A stretch of 31,721 nt of DNA from NCBI GenBank assembly GCA_030619405.1, contig JAUXBK010000003.1:1-31721 (forward strand), read 5' to 3'. The translations under genes were made by a program, and so were the position numbers. The notes beneath the pieces were generated by a model. The model had not been told where the DNA came from and did no database searches. It was given only the letters and a program-made list of their open reading frames with translations. Of this stretch, positions 1 to 8,894 are shown piece by piece. The stretch comes from Sedimenticola sp. (GTDB lineage: Bacteria > Pseudomonadota > Gammaproteobacteria > Chromatiales > Chromatiaceae). Positions within the stretch are counted from its first letter, which is position 1, and every line of letters begins with the position of its first letter.

Positions 1-12
1 CCAATCCCTCGC

Positions 13-18
13 CGTCAA
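13..18 (-). promoter_or_regulatory. possible -35 box of a second rRNA promoter (P2)
   Basis: On the minus strand these bases read TTGACG, the same hexamer as the P1 -35 box about 95 bp upstream of it in transcription. The matching -10 box would lie beyond the left edge of the window, so only half of the promoter can be seen. Tandem P1 and P2 promoters are usual for rRNA operons, which is the only reason to call it. Confidence 0.35.
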
Positions 19-85
19 CTACTTTCGTATGCCTCCGACCCCGCCAGCCACCAAACCCTCCGGCTTAGCCCCAAGCGAACCGCGC

Positions 86-113
86 ATTCTACCCCATCCC
101 GTAAAAACGTCAA
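86..113 (-). promoter_or_regulatory. rrn P1: rRNA-type P1 promoter reading out of the left edge
   Basis: On the minus strand the sequence is TTGACG (113-108), a 16-bp spacer, then TAGAAT (91-86), followed at once by the GC-rich discriminator GCGCGG. A near-consensus -35, short spacer and GC-rich discriminator are typical of growth-rate-regulated stable RNA promoters. In Pseudomonas the tyrZ gene sits beside a 16S rRNA gene, so an rRNA operon just left of this window is a reasonable inference. No rRNA sequence itself is inside the window. Confidence 0.6.
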
Positions 114-180
114 CCCCCCTGGCAGAACTTTTCCTGATTAGCACGAATATTCAGCTGTAGCCCAGATGCAGCAAGACTCG

Positions 181-235
181 ATCACTACTCGATCACTACT
201 CGATCACTACTCGAGCACTACTCGAGCACCACTCG
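181..235. repeat. five tandem 11-bp units overlapping the tyrS stop codon
   Basis: Three identical units atcactactcg (181-213) are followed by agcactactcg (214-224) and agcaccactcg (225-235). The tyrS stop codon (TAG, 220-218) lies inside the fourth unit, so the last codons of tyrS are built from repeat sequence. Because 11 is not a multiple of 3, gain or loss of a unit in the coding part would change the extreme C-terminus of the synthetase. Confidence 0.9.
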
Positions 236-1417
236 TGCGAAGCGGCGCTTGCCGACCTGATAGACCTCGGTGCTGCCCGCTTTACAGCGCACTCCCCGCT
301 CTTCCACCCGTTCGCCGTTTATCTTTACGGCACCCTGCTTGATCATGCGCATGGCGTCCGAGGTGCTGGAGACCAGCCCCGCCTCCTTAAGAAGATTGGC
401 GATGGGCAGCCCCTCCGGCCCGGCCTGCAGGGTGACTTCCGGCATCTCATCCGGGATCGCCCCTTTGCGGAAACGGGCAACGAAGTTTTCATTCGCCTGC
501 CGCGCCGCCGCCTGGTCATGGAAACGCGCTACCAGCTCCTCTGCCAGCCGCACCTTGGCATCGCGCGGATTGAGCCCGGCCGCCACTTTCGCCCGCAGTT
601 CATTCACCTCTGACATGGGACGAAAACTGAGCAGCTCATAGTAGCGCCACATCAGTTCGTCGGAGATGGACATGATCTTGCCGAACACCTCATCCGGGGC
701 GTCAGCGATACCGACGTAGTTGTCGAGGGACTTGGACATCTTCTGTACCCCATCCAGCCCCTCCAGGATGGGCATGGTCAGCACCACCTGGGGCTCCTGC
801 CCGTAGGCCTCCTGCAGCTGACGCCCTACCAGCAGATTGAACTTCTGGTCCGTTCCCCCCAGTTCCACGTCTGCCTTTAGCACAACCGAGTCGTACCCCT
901 GCACCAGGGGGTAGAGAAACTCATGAACCGCGATGGGCTGTCCCCCTTTGTAACGCTTACTGAAGTCGTCCCGCTCCAGCATCCTCGCCACCGTATGCCT
1001 GGCTGCCAGCTGTATCAGGTCCGCTGCACTCATCTCACCCATCCAGCTCGAGTTGAACACCACCAGGGTCTTCTCCGGGTCTAGAATCTTGAATATCTGC
1101 GTTTCGTAGGTCCTGGCATTCTCCAGTACCTGTTCCCGGGTGAGGGGTTTTCGGGTCACGTTCTTACCGGTGGGGTCTCCGATCATCCCGGTAAAATCCC
1201 CGATCAGGAACAACACCTCGTGACCGAGTTCCTGAAACTGGCGCAGCTTGTTTATCAGTACCGTGTGACCCAGGTGCAGATCGGGCGCCGTCGGGTCGAA
1301 GCCCGCCTTCACCCGCAACGGCGTACCCCGCTGCAGCTTCTTCAACAGTTCCTCCTCCAGAAGAATCTCGTCGGCACCGCGACCTATGATTTCCATCGCC
1401 TCTGCGGCTGATGTCAT
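218..1417 (-). CDS. tyrS: tyrosyl-tRNA synthetase
   Basis: This class I aminoacyl-tRNA synthetase charges tRNA-Tyr with tyrosine in the cytoplasm. The protein has 399 residues, normal for the long bacterial TyrRS/TyrZ type. It shows the HIGH-like motif HLGH at residues 48-51 inside DPTAPDLHLGH, the KMSKS loop at 226-230, and a C-terminal S4 RNA-binding domain from about residue 333. The ATG at 1417 is preceded by the ribosome-binding sequence GAGAGGTGG. It is transcribed away from the M23 peptidase gene, toward a probable rRNA operon outside the window. The 3' end runs into an 11-bp tandem repeat. The identification is secure. Confidence 0.97.
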   Translation of the reverse strand: MTSAAEAMEIIGRGADEILLEEELLKKLQRGTPLRVKAGFDPTAPDLHLGHTVLINKLRQFQELGHEVLFLIGDFTGMIGDPTGKNVTRKPLTREQVLENARTYETQIFKILDPEKTLVVFNSSWMGEMSAADLIQLAARHTVARMLERDDFSKRYKGGQPIAVHEFLYPLVQGYDSVVLKADVELGGTDQKFNLLVGRQLQEAYGQEPQVVLTMPILEGLDGVQKMSKSLDNYVGIADAPDEVFGKIMSISDELMWRYYELLSFRPMSEVNELRAKVAAGLNPRDAKVRLAEELVARFHDQAAARQANENFVARFRKGAIPDEMPEVTLQAGPEGLPIANLLKEAGLVSSTSDAMRMIKQGAVKINGERVEERGVRCKAGSTEVYQVGKRRFARVVLE

Positions 1418-1472
1418 AACCCACCTCTCGACTGAAACCAGCCCGGAAAACAGACCGGTCTAGTCATTGATT

Positions 1473-1642
1473 AGTAACCGTTCACGGTTACATTGATGAG
1501 GCTCTTGCAAAATACCCCCTCTCCCCCAGGGAGAGGGTTGGGGTGAGGGGATCGAAAAAGATAACACCTTAGATTTTAATCACCCTCACCCTGGCCCTCT
1601 CCCTCAAGGGCGAGGGGATTTTGGAGTTTTGCAAGAACCTCT
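1473..1642. repeat. palindromic repeat element in the tyrS-mepM intergenic region
   Basis: A short palindrome (arms GTAACCGT and ACGGTTAC, 1473-1490) precedes a longer imperfect inverted repeat. In the latter, gaggctcttgcaaaa at 1498-1512 pairs with ttttgcaagaacctc at 1627-1641, and the inner arms are pyrimidine/purine tracts built on ctctcccYcagggagagg. The gtaaccgttcac motif and the cctctccc hairpin both recur at the right end of the window (31641-31719). The element fills most of the 468-bp gap between the divergent genes and has no credible coding sequence. Confidence 0.7.
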
Positions 1643-1847
1643 GATTATTACCACTTTTATCAAAACTTAGAACCGGCTTACGCTGCAGTTTCCGGGCTAA
1701 CGGCCGCACAATTTACAGGACGGGGCAAAAAAAGTAACTCACCCCCATTCAAAATGGCCCGGCACAGGGCCTCTCAACCTTTGTGGGTATTTGACAATTA
1801 AAGAGTCCGGCATGAAAATAGTGCTGGGAATCTAATGGTAATTAGGC

Positions 1848-1853
1848 TATAAT
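1848..1853 (+). promoter_or_regulatory. probable -10 box for the M23 peptidase gene
   Basis: A perfect TATAAT lies 32 bp before the ATG at 1886, which would give a short leader. No good -35 sits 16-18 bp upstream of it. A perfect TTGACA at 1791-1796 is too far away to pair with it; it could instead pair with the weak GAAAAT at 1814-1819. The assignment is therefore tentative. Confidence 0.4.
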
Positions 1854-1885
1854 TTTCCGGATATTCTTAACACGATCAACAGGTT

Positions 1886-3421
1886 ATGCGAAGAGACTTT
1901 AAAAACCTGAAGCACCTCTCAAGACCACAGCACCGGATGCGCCTGCCCCTGATCGGCTTGTTTCTCACCGCTGCTGTCGTATATAGCGTAGTCCGGGTTG
2001 CCGACGATGACCCGGCCGGGCCGGCAGCACCCCCGGCCCAGGCCCAACTGCGAAGCAATCTGCCACTCGCACTCCCGACTCCTGCCTCTCCCGATGCGAC
2101 AGGAGCGATGACGGCTGAAACGAAGGCCACCCCAGTCCCGGCTGTCGAAACAGCGGCGCCCCGGAAATCGCTGATGGCGGCTAAAAAGAGCCCCCCCGTG
2201 GCGCCCATGGCCGGAATATCCCCGACACTGGCGGAGACTGTGAAGACCGGTCTGGTTCAGCTGCCTGCAGCGGTGGAAACCGACCGGGGCCCTGGGTCCA
2301 CGCTATCGGCCGGTGCTTCAGACAGGTGGCTGGAAGAGAAGGTCAAAGCCGGCGACTCTCTGGCCCGGATCTTTGCGCGTCTCGACCTGTCACCCGGACT
2401 GCTGCACAAGATAATCAACAGCAGTAAAGACGCGAAGACCCTCGCCCGCATCAAACCCGATCAGACGCTCAGGGTCCATCTCGACAGCGAAGGTAATTTC
2501 CTGGCGCTGATTCATCAGCACAGTGCCATCAGGAGCCTGCGTGTGGTCGCCACGAAAGAGGGCTTTTCCACCACCCAGGACGAACAAAAACTGGAAACCC
2601 GCATCGCTCAGACCCAGGGTGCGATCACCAGCTCGCTGTTCCAGGGCGCCAAACGGGCAGGACTGGACGACTCCATGGTGATGGAGCTTGCCAACATCTT
2701 TGGCTGGGACATCGACTTCGCCTTGGAGATCCGTGCCGGAGATCGCTTCAGCCTGATCTACGAAGAGCAGTACCTGAACGGCGGGAAGTACCGCAACGGC
2801 CCGATTCTGGCGGCGGAATTCGTCAACCGTGGAAAGGTGTTCCGGGCGATCCGCTATGAGGATGACCAGGGTAACAGCAGTTACTTCTCCCCGGACGGAA
2901 GCAGCATGCGAAAGGCGTTTCTGCGTGCACCGGTAGATTTCAGGCGCATCTCCTCCCGTTTCACCAAGGCGCGCTGGCACCCGGTGCTGGGCAAGAAGCG
3001 ACCCCATCGCGGTGTCGATTACGCAGCAGCCACCGGTACCCCGATTAAGGCAGCCGGAGAAGGTCGGGTGATCTTCCGTGGCCGCAAAGGGGGCTATGGC
3101 AATACCGTCATCATCAAGCATGGCAGCCAGTACACGACTCTGTATGCACATATGTCCAAATTCCGCCGCTCAGTCAAGAGGGGCAGCCGGGTCAAACAGG
3201 GACAGATCATCGGCTATGTGGGAAAAACCGGTCTGGCCACCGGCCCCCACCTCCATTACGAGTTCAGGGTGAATGGGGTGCACCGTAACCCCTTGACGAT
3301 CAAATTACCTGCGGCCGCCCCCATCGACAAAAAATACCGGGCCGATTTCGCGGCCAGAAGCCAGCCGTTGCTGGCCCGCCTGGAGCAGATGTCCAACACC
3401 GTCATAGCGAAGGCTGAATAG
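1886..3421 (+). CDS. mepM: M23 murein endopeptidase with OapA/LysM-like region (MepM type)
   Basis: This is a probable DD-endopeptidase that cuts peptidoglycan cross-links so the wall can grow. The 511-residue protein has an N-terminal membrane anchor (about residues 18-36, LPLIGLFLTAAVVYS), a proline/alanine-rich linker, an OapA/LysM-like segment (about 145-215, VKAGDSLARIFARLDLS), and a C-terminal LytM domain. Zinc ligands are visible as HRGVD near residue 374 and HLHYEF near residue 455, with the usual TTLYAHMS strand between them. It is longer than E. coli MepM (440 residues) because of the linker. Its place between tyrS and anmK matches Pseudomonas PA0667. The family is certain; the exact bond cut is inferred. 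Confidence 0.92.
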   Translation: MRRDFKNLKHLSRPQHRMRLPLIGLFLTAAVVYSVVRVADDDPAGPAAPPAQAQLRSNLPLALPTPASPDATGAMTAETKATPVPAVETAAPRKSLMAAKKSPPVAPMAGISPTLAETVKTGLVQLPAAVETDRGPGSTLSAGASDRWLEEKVKAGDSLARIFARLDLSPGLLHKIINSSKDAKTLARIKPDQTLRVHLDSEGNFLALIHQHSAIRSLRVVATKEGFSTTQDEQKLETRIAQTQGAITSSLFQGAKRAGLDDSMVMELANIFGWDIDFALEIRAGDRFSLIYEEQYLNGGKYRNGPILAAEFVNRGKVFRAIRYEDDQGNSSYFSPDGSSMRKAFLRAPVDFRRISSRFTKARWHPVLGKKRPHRGVDYAAATGTPIKAAGEGRVIFRGRKGGYGNTVIIKHGSQYTTLYAHMSKFRRSVKRGSRVKQGQIIGYVGKTGLATGPHLHYEFRVNGVHRNPLTIKLPAAAPIDKKYRADFAARSQPLLARLEQMSNTVIAKAE

Positions 3422-3437
3422 CCCGGCCACTTTTATC

Positions 3438-3601
3438 ACCTAGATCCTGCAAGTGATCGTGCTTACAGAGTGCAAGATATTGATTCGTAGAGCGAATTTG
3501 CGACCGAGTGGAATCCTTATTGTGATTCCCAAGGGAGCAAGTATCGCTATACGGATCAAGAGCTTGTGCTATGTGAGTGCTTGCACTTGCAGGATCTAGG
3601 T
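3438..3601. mobile_element. 164-bp MITE-like element, copy 1 (family A)
   Basis: The element begins with acctagatcctgcaagtg and ends with its exact reverse complement (18-bp terminal inverted repeats). It is flanked on both sides by ATC, a 3-bp target-site duplication. The interior carries small hairpins, such as attcg/cgaat and ggaatc/gattcc, and no gene. A second copy at 5217-5380 has the same length and differs at only about 10 positions. Having no transposase, it must be moved in trans. The right end stops five bases before the anmK start codon. Confidence 0.93.
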
Positions 3602-3606
3602 ATCAA

Positions 3607-4734
3607 GTGAAGGCCGAGCTCTATATCGGACTCATGTCCGGGACCAGTATGGACGGCATCGATGCCGTCCTGGCGCGCTTCGGGGGACCGGCCGGGGAGC
3701 TGATCGGCCACAGCAGCATGCCCTGGCCCCGGGAGATCAAGGGACGGCTCAGGGCTCTCACCCTGCCTGGTGACGATGAGATCGAACGTCTCGGCCCTCT
3801 CGACATCGAGGTGGCCGATGCCTTCGCCGAAACGATCCACGCGCTGCTGCGTCAAACAGGCATCCGTGCCAATCAGGTGCGTGCCGTCGGCTCCCACGGC
3901 CAGACCGTCCGCCACCGGCCGAACTCAACTCCCCCCTTTACCCTGCAGATCGGCGACCCCAACCGGATTGCCGAGCTGACCGGAATCGATGTCGTTGCCG
4001 ATTTCCGTCGCCGCGACATCGCTGCCGGCGGTCAGGGGGCGCCTCTGGTTCCCGCCTACCACGCGGTCGCCTTCAGCCACCCGTCGGAACAGCGCTTCAT
4101 ACTGAATATCGGTGGCATCGCCAATATCACCCGGCTGCCGGGCGGTGGCCCAGACAGGGTTTCGGGTTACGACACCGGACCGGGAAACACCCTGCTCAAC
4201 CACTGGGCCGGGGAGTGGCTGGGCACCCCCTACGATGCGGACGGCGCCTGGGCAGCCACGGGGAAGATCAATGAAGAGCTGCTGGAGAAGATGCTGGAAG
4301 AGCCTTACTTCACCCAGCCCGCCCCCAAGAGTACCGGGCCGGAGCAGTTCAGCCCCGGATGGCTGGAACGCCATCTGGATGCCTTCTCACTGCCACCGCA
4401 GGAGGTGCAGGCGACCCTCACTGCCCTGACCGCCGAGAGCATCGCCCGGGCGATCGCAGGAGAGAAGGCGGACCCCTGCCGGGTCGTCGCCTGTGGCGGG
4501 GGGGTGTTCAACCGGGAGCTGATGCGCCAGCTCAGACGACGTCTGGCCCCGAACCCGGTCGACACCACTGCCGACCACGGCATGGATCCCAGCCGGGTAG
4601 AGGCAATGGCCTTTGCCTGGCTGGCGCGCCAGACCCTCCTCGGGCTTCCGGGCAACCTGCCCGCGGTCACCGGTGCCTCACACCCTGTGGTGCTCGGGGG
4701 AATCTATCCCTCAGCCAGACAGCGTTTGGTTTGA
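3607..4734 (+). CDS. anmK: anhydro-N-acetylmuramic acid kinase
   Basis: AnmK phosphorylates and opens 1,6-anhydro-MurNAc to MurNAc-6-phosphate during peptidoglycan recycling in the cytoplasm. The protein carries the phosphate-binding MSGTSMDGID near the N-terminus, GQGAPLVPAYH in the middle, DTGPGN, and CGGGVFNRELM near the C-terminus. The GTG at 3607 is chosen because it gives 375 residues, the family length, and LYIGLMSGTSMDG starts five residues later. An upstream in-frame ATG at 3577 lies inside the MITE and would add ten unrelated residues. The only Shine-Dalgarno candidate (AGGATCTAGGT) is in the MITE end. It converges with erpA, seven bases apart. Confidence 0.95.
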   Translation: MKAELYIGLMSGTSMDGIDAVLARFGGPAGELIGHSSMPWPREIKGRLRALTLPGDDEIERLGPLDIEVADAFAETIHALLRQTGIRANQVRAVGSHGQTVRHRPNSTPPFTLQIGDPNRIAELTGIDVVADFRRRDIAAGGQGAPLVPAYHAVAFSHPSEQRFILNIGGIANITRLPGGGPDRVSGYDTGPGNTLLNHWAGEWLGTPYDADGAWAATGKINEELLEKMLEEPYFTQPAPKSTGPEQFSPGWLERHLDAFSLPPQEVQATLTALTAESIARAIAGEKADPCRVVACGGGVFNRELMRQLRRRLAPNPVDTTADHGMDPSRVEAMAFAWLARQTLLGLPGNLPAVTGASHPVVLGGIYPSARQRLV

Positions 4735-4741
4735 CGGACTG

Positions 4742-5095
4742 TCAGACGGAGAACGAGGAGCCGCAGCCGCAGGTGGTGCTGGCGTTGGGGTTACGGATAA
4801 CGAACTGTGCCCCCTGCAACCCTTCCGTGTAATCCACCTCTGCCCCGGTGAGATACTGCATGCTCATGGGGTCGATCAGTAAGACTACACCGTCCGTCTC
4901 TATCCGGGTATCTCCCTCCTTCTCCTCTTCATCGAAGGTAAACCCATACTGGAAACCGGAACAGCCTCCACCCTGAATGTAGACCCTCAGCATCAGGTCC
5001 GGATTGCCCTCTTCCTCGATCAGCTTTGACACCTTGGACGCCGCCGCCGAAGTAAAGACCAATAGGCTTTCAATTTCTGCTTCTGCAACACTCAT
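4742..5095 (-). CDS. erpA: iron-sulfur cluster insertion protein ErpA
   Basis: ErpA is an A-type carrier that delivers [4Fe-4S] clusters to apoproteins, including those of isoprenoid synthesis and respiration. The 117-residue protein has the three conserved cysteines: one in GGGCSGFQYGF and two in the C-terminal TCGCGSSFSV. The acidic DEEEKEGD loop is typical of ErpA. The order argC, DUF6776, bactofilin, erpA on one strand matches Pseudomonas PA0662-PA0665, but here a MITE separates erpA from the bactofilin gene, so it may need its own promoter in the 120 bp upstream. A second A-type carrier lies at 8895-9275. Confidence 0.95.
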   Translation of the reverse strand: MSVAEAEIESLLVFTSAAASKVSKLIEEEGNPDLMLRVYIQGGGCSGFQYGFTFDEEEKEGDTRIETDGVVLLIDPMSMQYLTGAEVDYTEGLQGAQFVIRNPNASTTCGCGSSFSV

Positions 5096-5216
5096 GACTT
5101 TTGATTCCTGACAATTCTGTTTGATCGGGCCGGCCGAACCGGCTGCATATATTGCAATTATGCTTTTCTGACAATAATAGTCAACTTTTGAGTGTCCTGC
5201 TTAATCCTGCTTTGTT

Positions 5217-5380
5217 ACCTAGATCCTGCAAGTAATCGTGCTTACAGAATGCAAGATATTGATTCGTAGAGCGAATTTGCGACCGAGTGGAATCCTTATT
5301 GTGATTTCCGAGGGAGCAAATATCGCTATACGGATCAAGAGCTTGTGCTATGTGCGTGCGAATACTTGCAGGATCTAGGT
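5217..5380. mobile_element. 164-bp MITE-like element, copy 2 (family A)
   Basis: Same family and length as the copy at 3438-3601. The inverted ends match perfectly for 17 bp and continue to 22 bp with one mismatch. GTT flanks the element on both sides, a 3-bp target duplication different from that of copy 1 (ATC). The two copies therefore inserted independently. It lies between erpA and the bactofilin gene, six bases after the bactofilin stop codon. Confidence 0.93.
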
Positions 5381-5386
5381 GTTATA

Positions 5387-5818
5387 TTAGCGGGAGCCGT
5401 CCCCCCCCTCCGGCGGGCCATCCTCCCCGCCCTGGTAATCCAGCATCCGAGGTTCCTTACTCTCACTGTAGACCAGCTGGCCATTGACCTCTGCTCCTAT
5501 GGCCATCTCCATCAGTTTGTAGTGGAGGGTTCCGGTCACCCTGGCGTTGGATGCCAGCTCCACCCGCTCGCTCGAGAACAGATCTCCGATCACCTTGCCA
5601 TTGAGAATGACATTGGGCACCCGCACATCCCCCTCCACCAGACCCATATCACTCACCACCAGAACCGCTCGCTCGTCCCCATCATCGGCGCTCAGATTGC
5701 CCTTTACCCGGCCGTCCAGATGCAGGCCACCCGAAAACGAGAGATCCCCCTCAATACAGGTACCCTTCCCGATCACCGTGGCGATCTTGGGTGCCCTGAA
5801 CCGCTTCCATCGCCCCAT
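5387..5818 (-). CDS. bactofilin (polymer-forming cytoskeletal protein)
   Basis: Bactofilins polymerise without nucleotide into right-handed beta-helix filaments that position wall enzymes or other factors at the membrane. The 143-residue protein has a short basic N-terminus and then repeated glycine/hydrophobic beta-helix rungs (TCIEGDLSFSGGLHLDGRVKGN, then VEGDVRVPNVILNGKVIGDL), with a disordered acidic, glycine-rich tail. The length is usual for the family. It starts 11 bp after the DUF6776 gene and is co-oriented with argC, so it is probably in that operon. A link to the nearby cell-wall enzymes (the MepM-like protein and AnmK) is plausible but only inferred from position. Confidence 0.9.
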   Translation of the reverse strand: MGRWKRFRAPKIATVIGKGTCIEGDLSFSGGLHLDGRVKGNLSADDGDERAVLVVSDMGLVEGDVRVPNVILNGKVIGDLFSSERVELASNARVTGTLHYKLMEMAIGAEVNGQLVYSESKEPRMLDYQGGEDGPPEGGDGSR

Positions 5819-5829
5819 TTTCGTCTCCT

Positions 5830-6552
5830 TCAGTCCGCCAACACCCAGTCGAAGCGCTGTTTTACCTGTGGCAGGTTCTTGTCATTCGGCTTGGCCTCCA
5901 CGATCACCTTCCGGGGTGTGAAACCGGCCGGCAGGCGAATTTCCCCGGTAATCTCCTGGAAGTGCTTGAACCGCATCTTCACTTTTCCCACCTTGCTCTG
6001 GGTGATATCCCGCAGCGGCAGCCAGCGCGGCTCGCCATTCTCGACGCCATCCACCGCAAAGAATATCCAGCCCTCGATTTCCTTGTCGCTTCTGACATTC
6101 TGACTGACGGTGAAGCGGTAGCGATAACTCCCTTGCGCTGCCCCCGGTTCCAGCTTGAAACGCTGCACCGTCAGCTTCCCGCGCTCCTTCTTGCTCGAGA
6201 GCATATTGCGCAGAAGGGTGAGCTCCTCCTCCATCCGCGCCCGCTGTTCCTGGAACTTCTTCAGCTCGCCCTGCACCTGGCGCGCTGCCTCCCGGTCGAT
6301 CTGGCTGCTACGCTCCAATATCGCCACCTGACCGATCAGCTCCACGCGCTCCTTCTCCAGCTCCCCAATTCGTTGCTGCTGGGAAGCGGTCCGGGTGCGC
6401 AAGTCATCCAGTTCTGCCTGGGCTTTCCGGCCACCGACGTCAAAATCGAACCGGGCCCATGCAGCGCTCAGCACCACGATAAAGGTCAGCAGCAGCCAGG
6501 TAAGGTAACGTCTGCTTCTCGGCTGGACGATCTTCGGGGTGGAGTATTTCAC
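5830..6552 (-). CDS. DUF6776 family membrane-anchored coiled-coil protein
   Basis: The 240-residue protein has one N-terminal transmembrane segment (about residues 17-33, YLTWLLLTFIVVLSAAW), a long coiled coil (about 40-115, rich in E, Q, R and L heptads), and a beta-rich C-terminal domain of about 110 residues (YRYRFTVSQNV ... EGWIFFAVDG). This layout fits the DUF6776 family found next to argC and bactofilin genes in gammaproteobacteria. The globular domain would be periplasmic if the anchor is N-in. The function is unknown. Genome context suggests it works with the bactofilin, perhaps as its membrane partner. It is 13 bp after argC and 11 bp before the bactofilin gene. Confidence 0.8.
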   Translation of the reverse strand: MKYSTPKIVQPRSRRYLTWLLLTFIVVLSAAWARFDFDVGGRKAQAELDDLRTRTASQQQRIGELEKERVELIGQVAILERSSQIDREAARQVQGELKKFQEQRARMEEELTLLRNMLSSKKERGKLTVQRFKLEPGAAQGSYRYRFTVSQNVRSDKEIEGWIFFAVDGVENGEPRWLPLRDITQSKVGKVKMRFKHFQEITGEIRLPAGFTPRKVIVEAKPNDKNLPQVKQRFDWVLAD

Positions 6553-6565
6553 GGCTCGGCACCTG

Positions 6566-7594
<1,029 letters not shown>

Positions 7595-7645
7595 GATCGT
7601 TGCGTATCCCTCATATTAGTAATGCCCCGGTGATTGGGACCATGC

Positions 7646-7929
7646 CGTTACCCATAACTCGACACGAAAGAATTGCCTCACACGGAGACACGGAGACACG
7701 GAGAAGAACGGACCGGTCATTCCAGTTTGCCATTTATGATACGAGAGATACCGTCCTCCCTCATAAACATTCTCGGACAGCCTCCTGGCAGGCCTGGGCC
7801 GAGTCGCATAGGCATTTTCACGGCACAGCCGACGACAATACCTCCGATTTCATTCTCTTTCATCTCTTCTTCTCCGTGTCTCCGTGACTCCGTGTGAGAA
7901 CATTTTTTCTTACCGGGATATGGGTAACG
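7646..7929. repeat. long inverted-repeat element between argC and hemJ
   Basis: The outer arms cgttacccata (7646-7656) and tatgggtaacg (7919-7929) are perfect reverse complements. Inner arms of 29 bp, built from cacggaga units (7679-7707 and 7868-7896), pair with one mismatch. The centre contains a stretch (7767-7785) resembling the end of MITE family B with one mismatch. No coding sequence is convincing. The structure looks like a non-autonomous palindromic insertion or a nested set of them. Confidence 0.75.
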
Positions 7930-7997
7930 ATATGGATTGGGACAAGCCGACAGTCATACGGTGCCCGAACAAAAACCGAAAGATCCCATGATATACT

Positions 7998-8197
7998 TTC
8001 GTTAAATATGCCCAATATTCGCCTCAAATAATGAAAAAATCTGACTCAAACCAGCTTCCCCTCGCTACGACCGCCATGGATGGCGGCAAGGATTGTTCCT
8101 GCAATCCTATTGCATTTCCTCCATCCATGGAGGTCAGAAGTGCCGGTTTTGCAGGAGCAACAAACCGGTCGGCCCCTATTCTTGGACAGGCTCCTAG
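7998..8197. mobile_element. degraded copy of MITE family B upstream of hemJ
   Basis: From ttcgttaaatatg (7998) to ctcgctacg (8069) the sequence closely follows the interior of the complete element at 29730-29895, and the right end (8176-8197) matches that element's terminal repeat with one change. The left inverted end is missing. About 105 bp of unrelated palindromic DNA (8070-8175, with ccgccatggatggcgg and tccatccatgga) sits near the right end. It lies just upstream of hemJ and may affect its transcription. Confidence 0.75.
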
Positions 8198-8287
8198 GCT
8201 CAGACGTTTCTTTCAAAATTCGGAGAAAAGTACCGGTTGAACCCGGCTGAGTGCTGGCGTGAAAACTTCAATCAATCGAGCGTCGAT

Positions 8288-8710
8288 ATGTTATGGGTCA
8301 AAGCCTTTCACCTGTTCTTCATGATCAGCTGGTTTGCGGGTATCTTCTATCTGCCACGGCTGTTCGTCTACCACGCCCTGTCAGAAGAACCGACCGTTCA
8401 GGAACAGCTGAAGATAATGGAGCGCAAGCTGTACCGCTTCGTCACCCCGATGATGTGGCTCACCATCAGCCTCGGGCTGTGGATGCTCTATGCATACGCC
8501 TGGGCCGCCTTCTCATCCATGGGCTGGCTGCATCTGAAGATCACCTTGGTCATCGCACTCGTGGTCTACCACTTCTACTGCGGGTACCTGGTGAAACGGT
8601 TTGCGGCAAACCAGAACTACCGCAGCCACGTCTGGTACCGCTGGTTCAATGAAGTGCCGGTATTGCTGCTGCTGCCGATCGTGATACTGACCATCGTAAA
8701 GCCTTTCTGA
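8288..8710 (+). CDS. hemJ: protoporphyrinogen IX oxidase HemJ
   Basis: HemJ oxidises protoporphyrinogen IX to protoporphyrin IX in the membrane for heme synthesis. The protein is 141 residues long from the ATG at 8288, with MLWVKAFHLFFMISWFAGIFYLPRLFVYH at the N-terminus and four predicted hydrophobic helices. The conserved early histidine, LPRLFVYH and the RFVTPMMW segment are typical. A longer frame from 8237 would add 17 polar residues in front and is not favoured. It sits next to argC in opposite orientation, as in Pseudomonas (PA0661). It ends at a bidirectional terminator shared with the Fe-S carrier gene. Confidence 0.9.
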   Translation: MLWVKAFHLFFMISWFAGIFYLPRLFVYHALSEEPTVQEQLKIMERKLYRFVTPMMWLTISLGLWMLYAYAWAAFSSMGWLHLKITLVIALVVYHFYCGYLVKRFAANQNYRSHVWYRWFNEVPVLLLLPIVILTIVKPF

Positions 8711-8725
8711 TAGCAAAAACGACAA

Positions 8726-8827
8726 GTAACCATTCACGGGATCATCAAATACATTTAGCCGCGGATTGACGCGGATCAAACAAGGATTGATCCGCGTCAA
8801 TCTGCGCCATTTTTTGTTCGTGAACGC
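8726..8827. repeat. REP-like hairpin element after hemJ
   Basis: The element starts with gtaaccattcacgg, a motif seen again at 1473 and 18577. Its core is a 19-bp stem (8761-8779 with 8787-8805, one mismatch) built on gcggattgacgcggatcaa around a short loop. Outer bases tcacgg and tcgtga can extend the pairing. It is a dispersed palindromic repeat, not a gene. Confidence 0.8.
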
Positions 8828-8840
8828 ATGCAATGACAAA

Positions 8841-8880
8841 CCCCCCCGCGGGGCCAATGGCCCTGCGGGGGGGGTGTTTT
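8841..8880. terminator. bidirectional intrinsic terminator between hemJ and the A-type carrier gene
   Basis: A very stable GC stem (ccccccc plus gcggggcc, pairing with ggccctgc plus ggggggg around aat) is followed by tgtttt on the plus strand and TTTG on the minus strand. It lies between two convergent genes and should end both transcripts. Confidence 0.85.
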
Positions 8881-8894
8881 AGATACATCAGGGA

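Noticed and set aside
7600..7897. Small plus-strand frames between argC and hemJ
   Set aside because: They lie within an inverted-repeat element, have no ribosome-binding site, and their peptides are unlike proteins.
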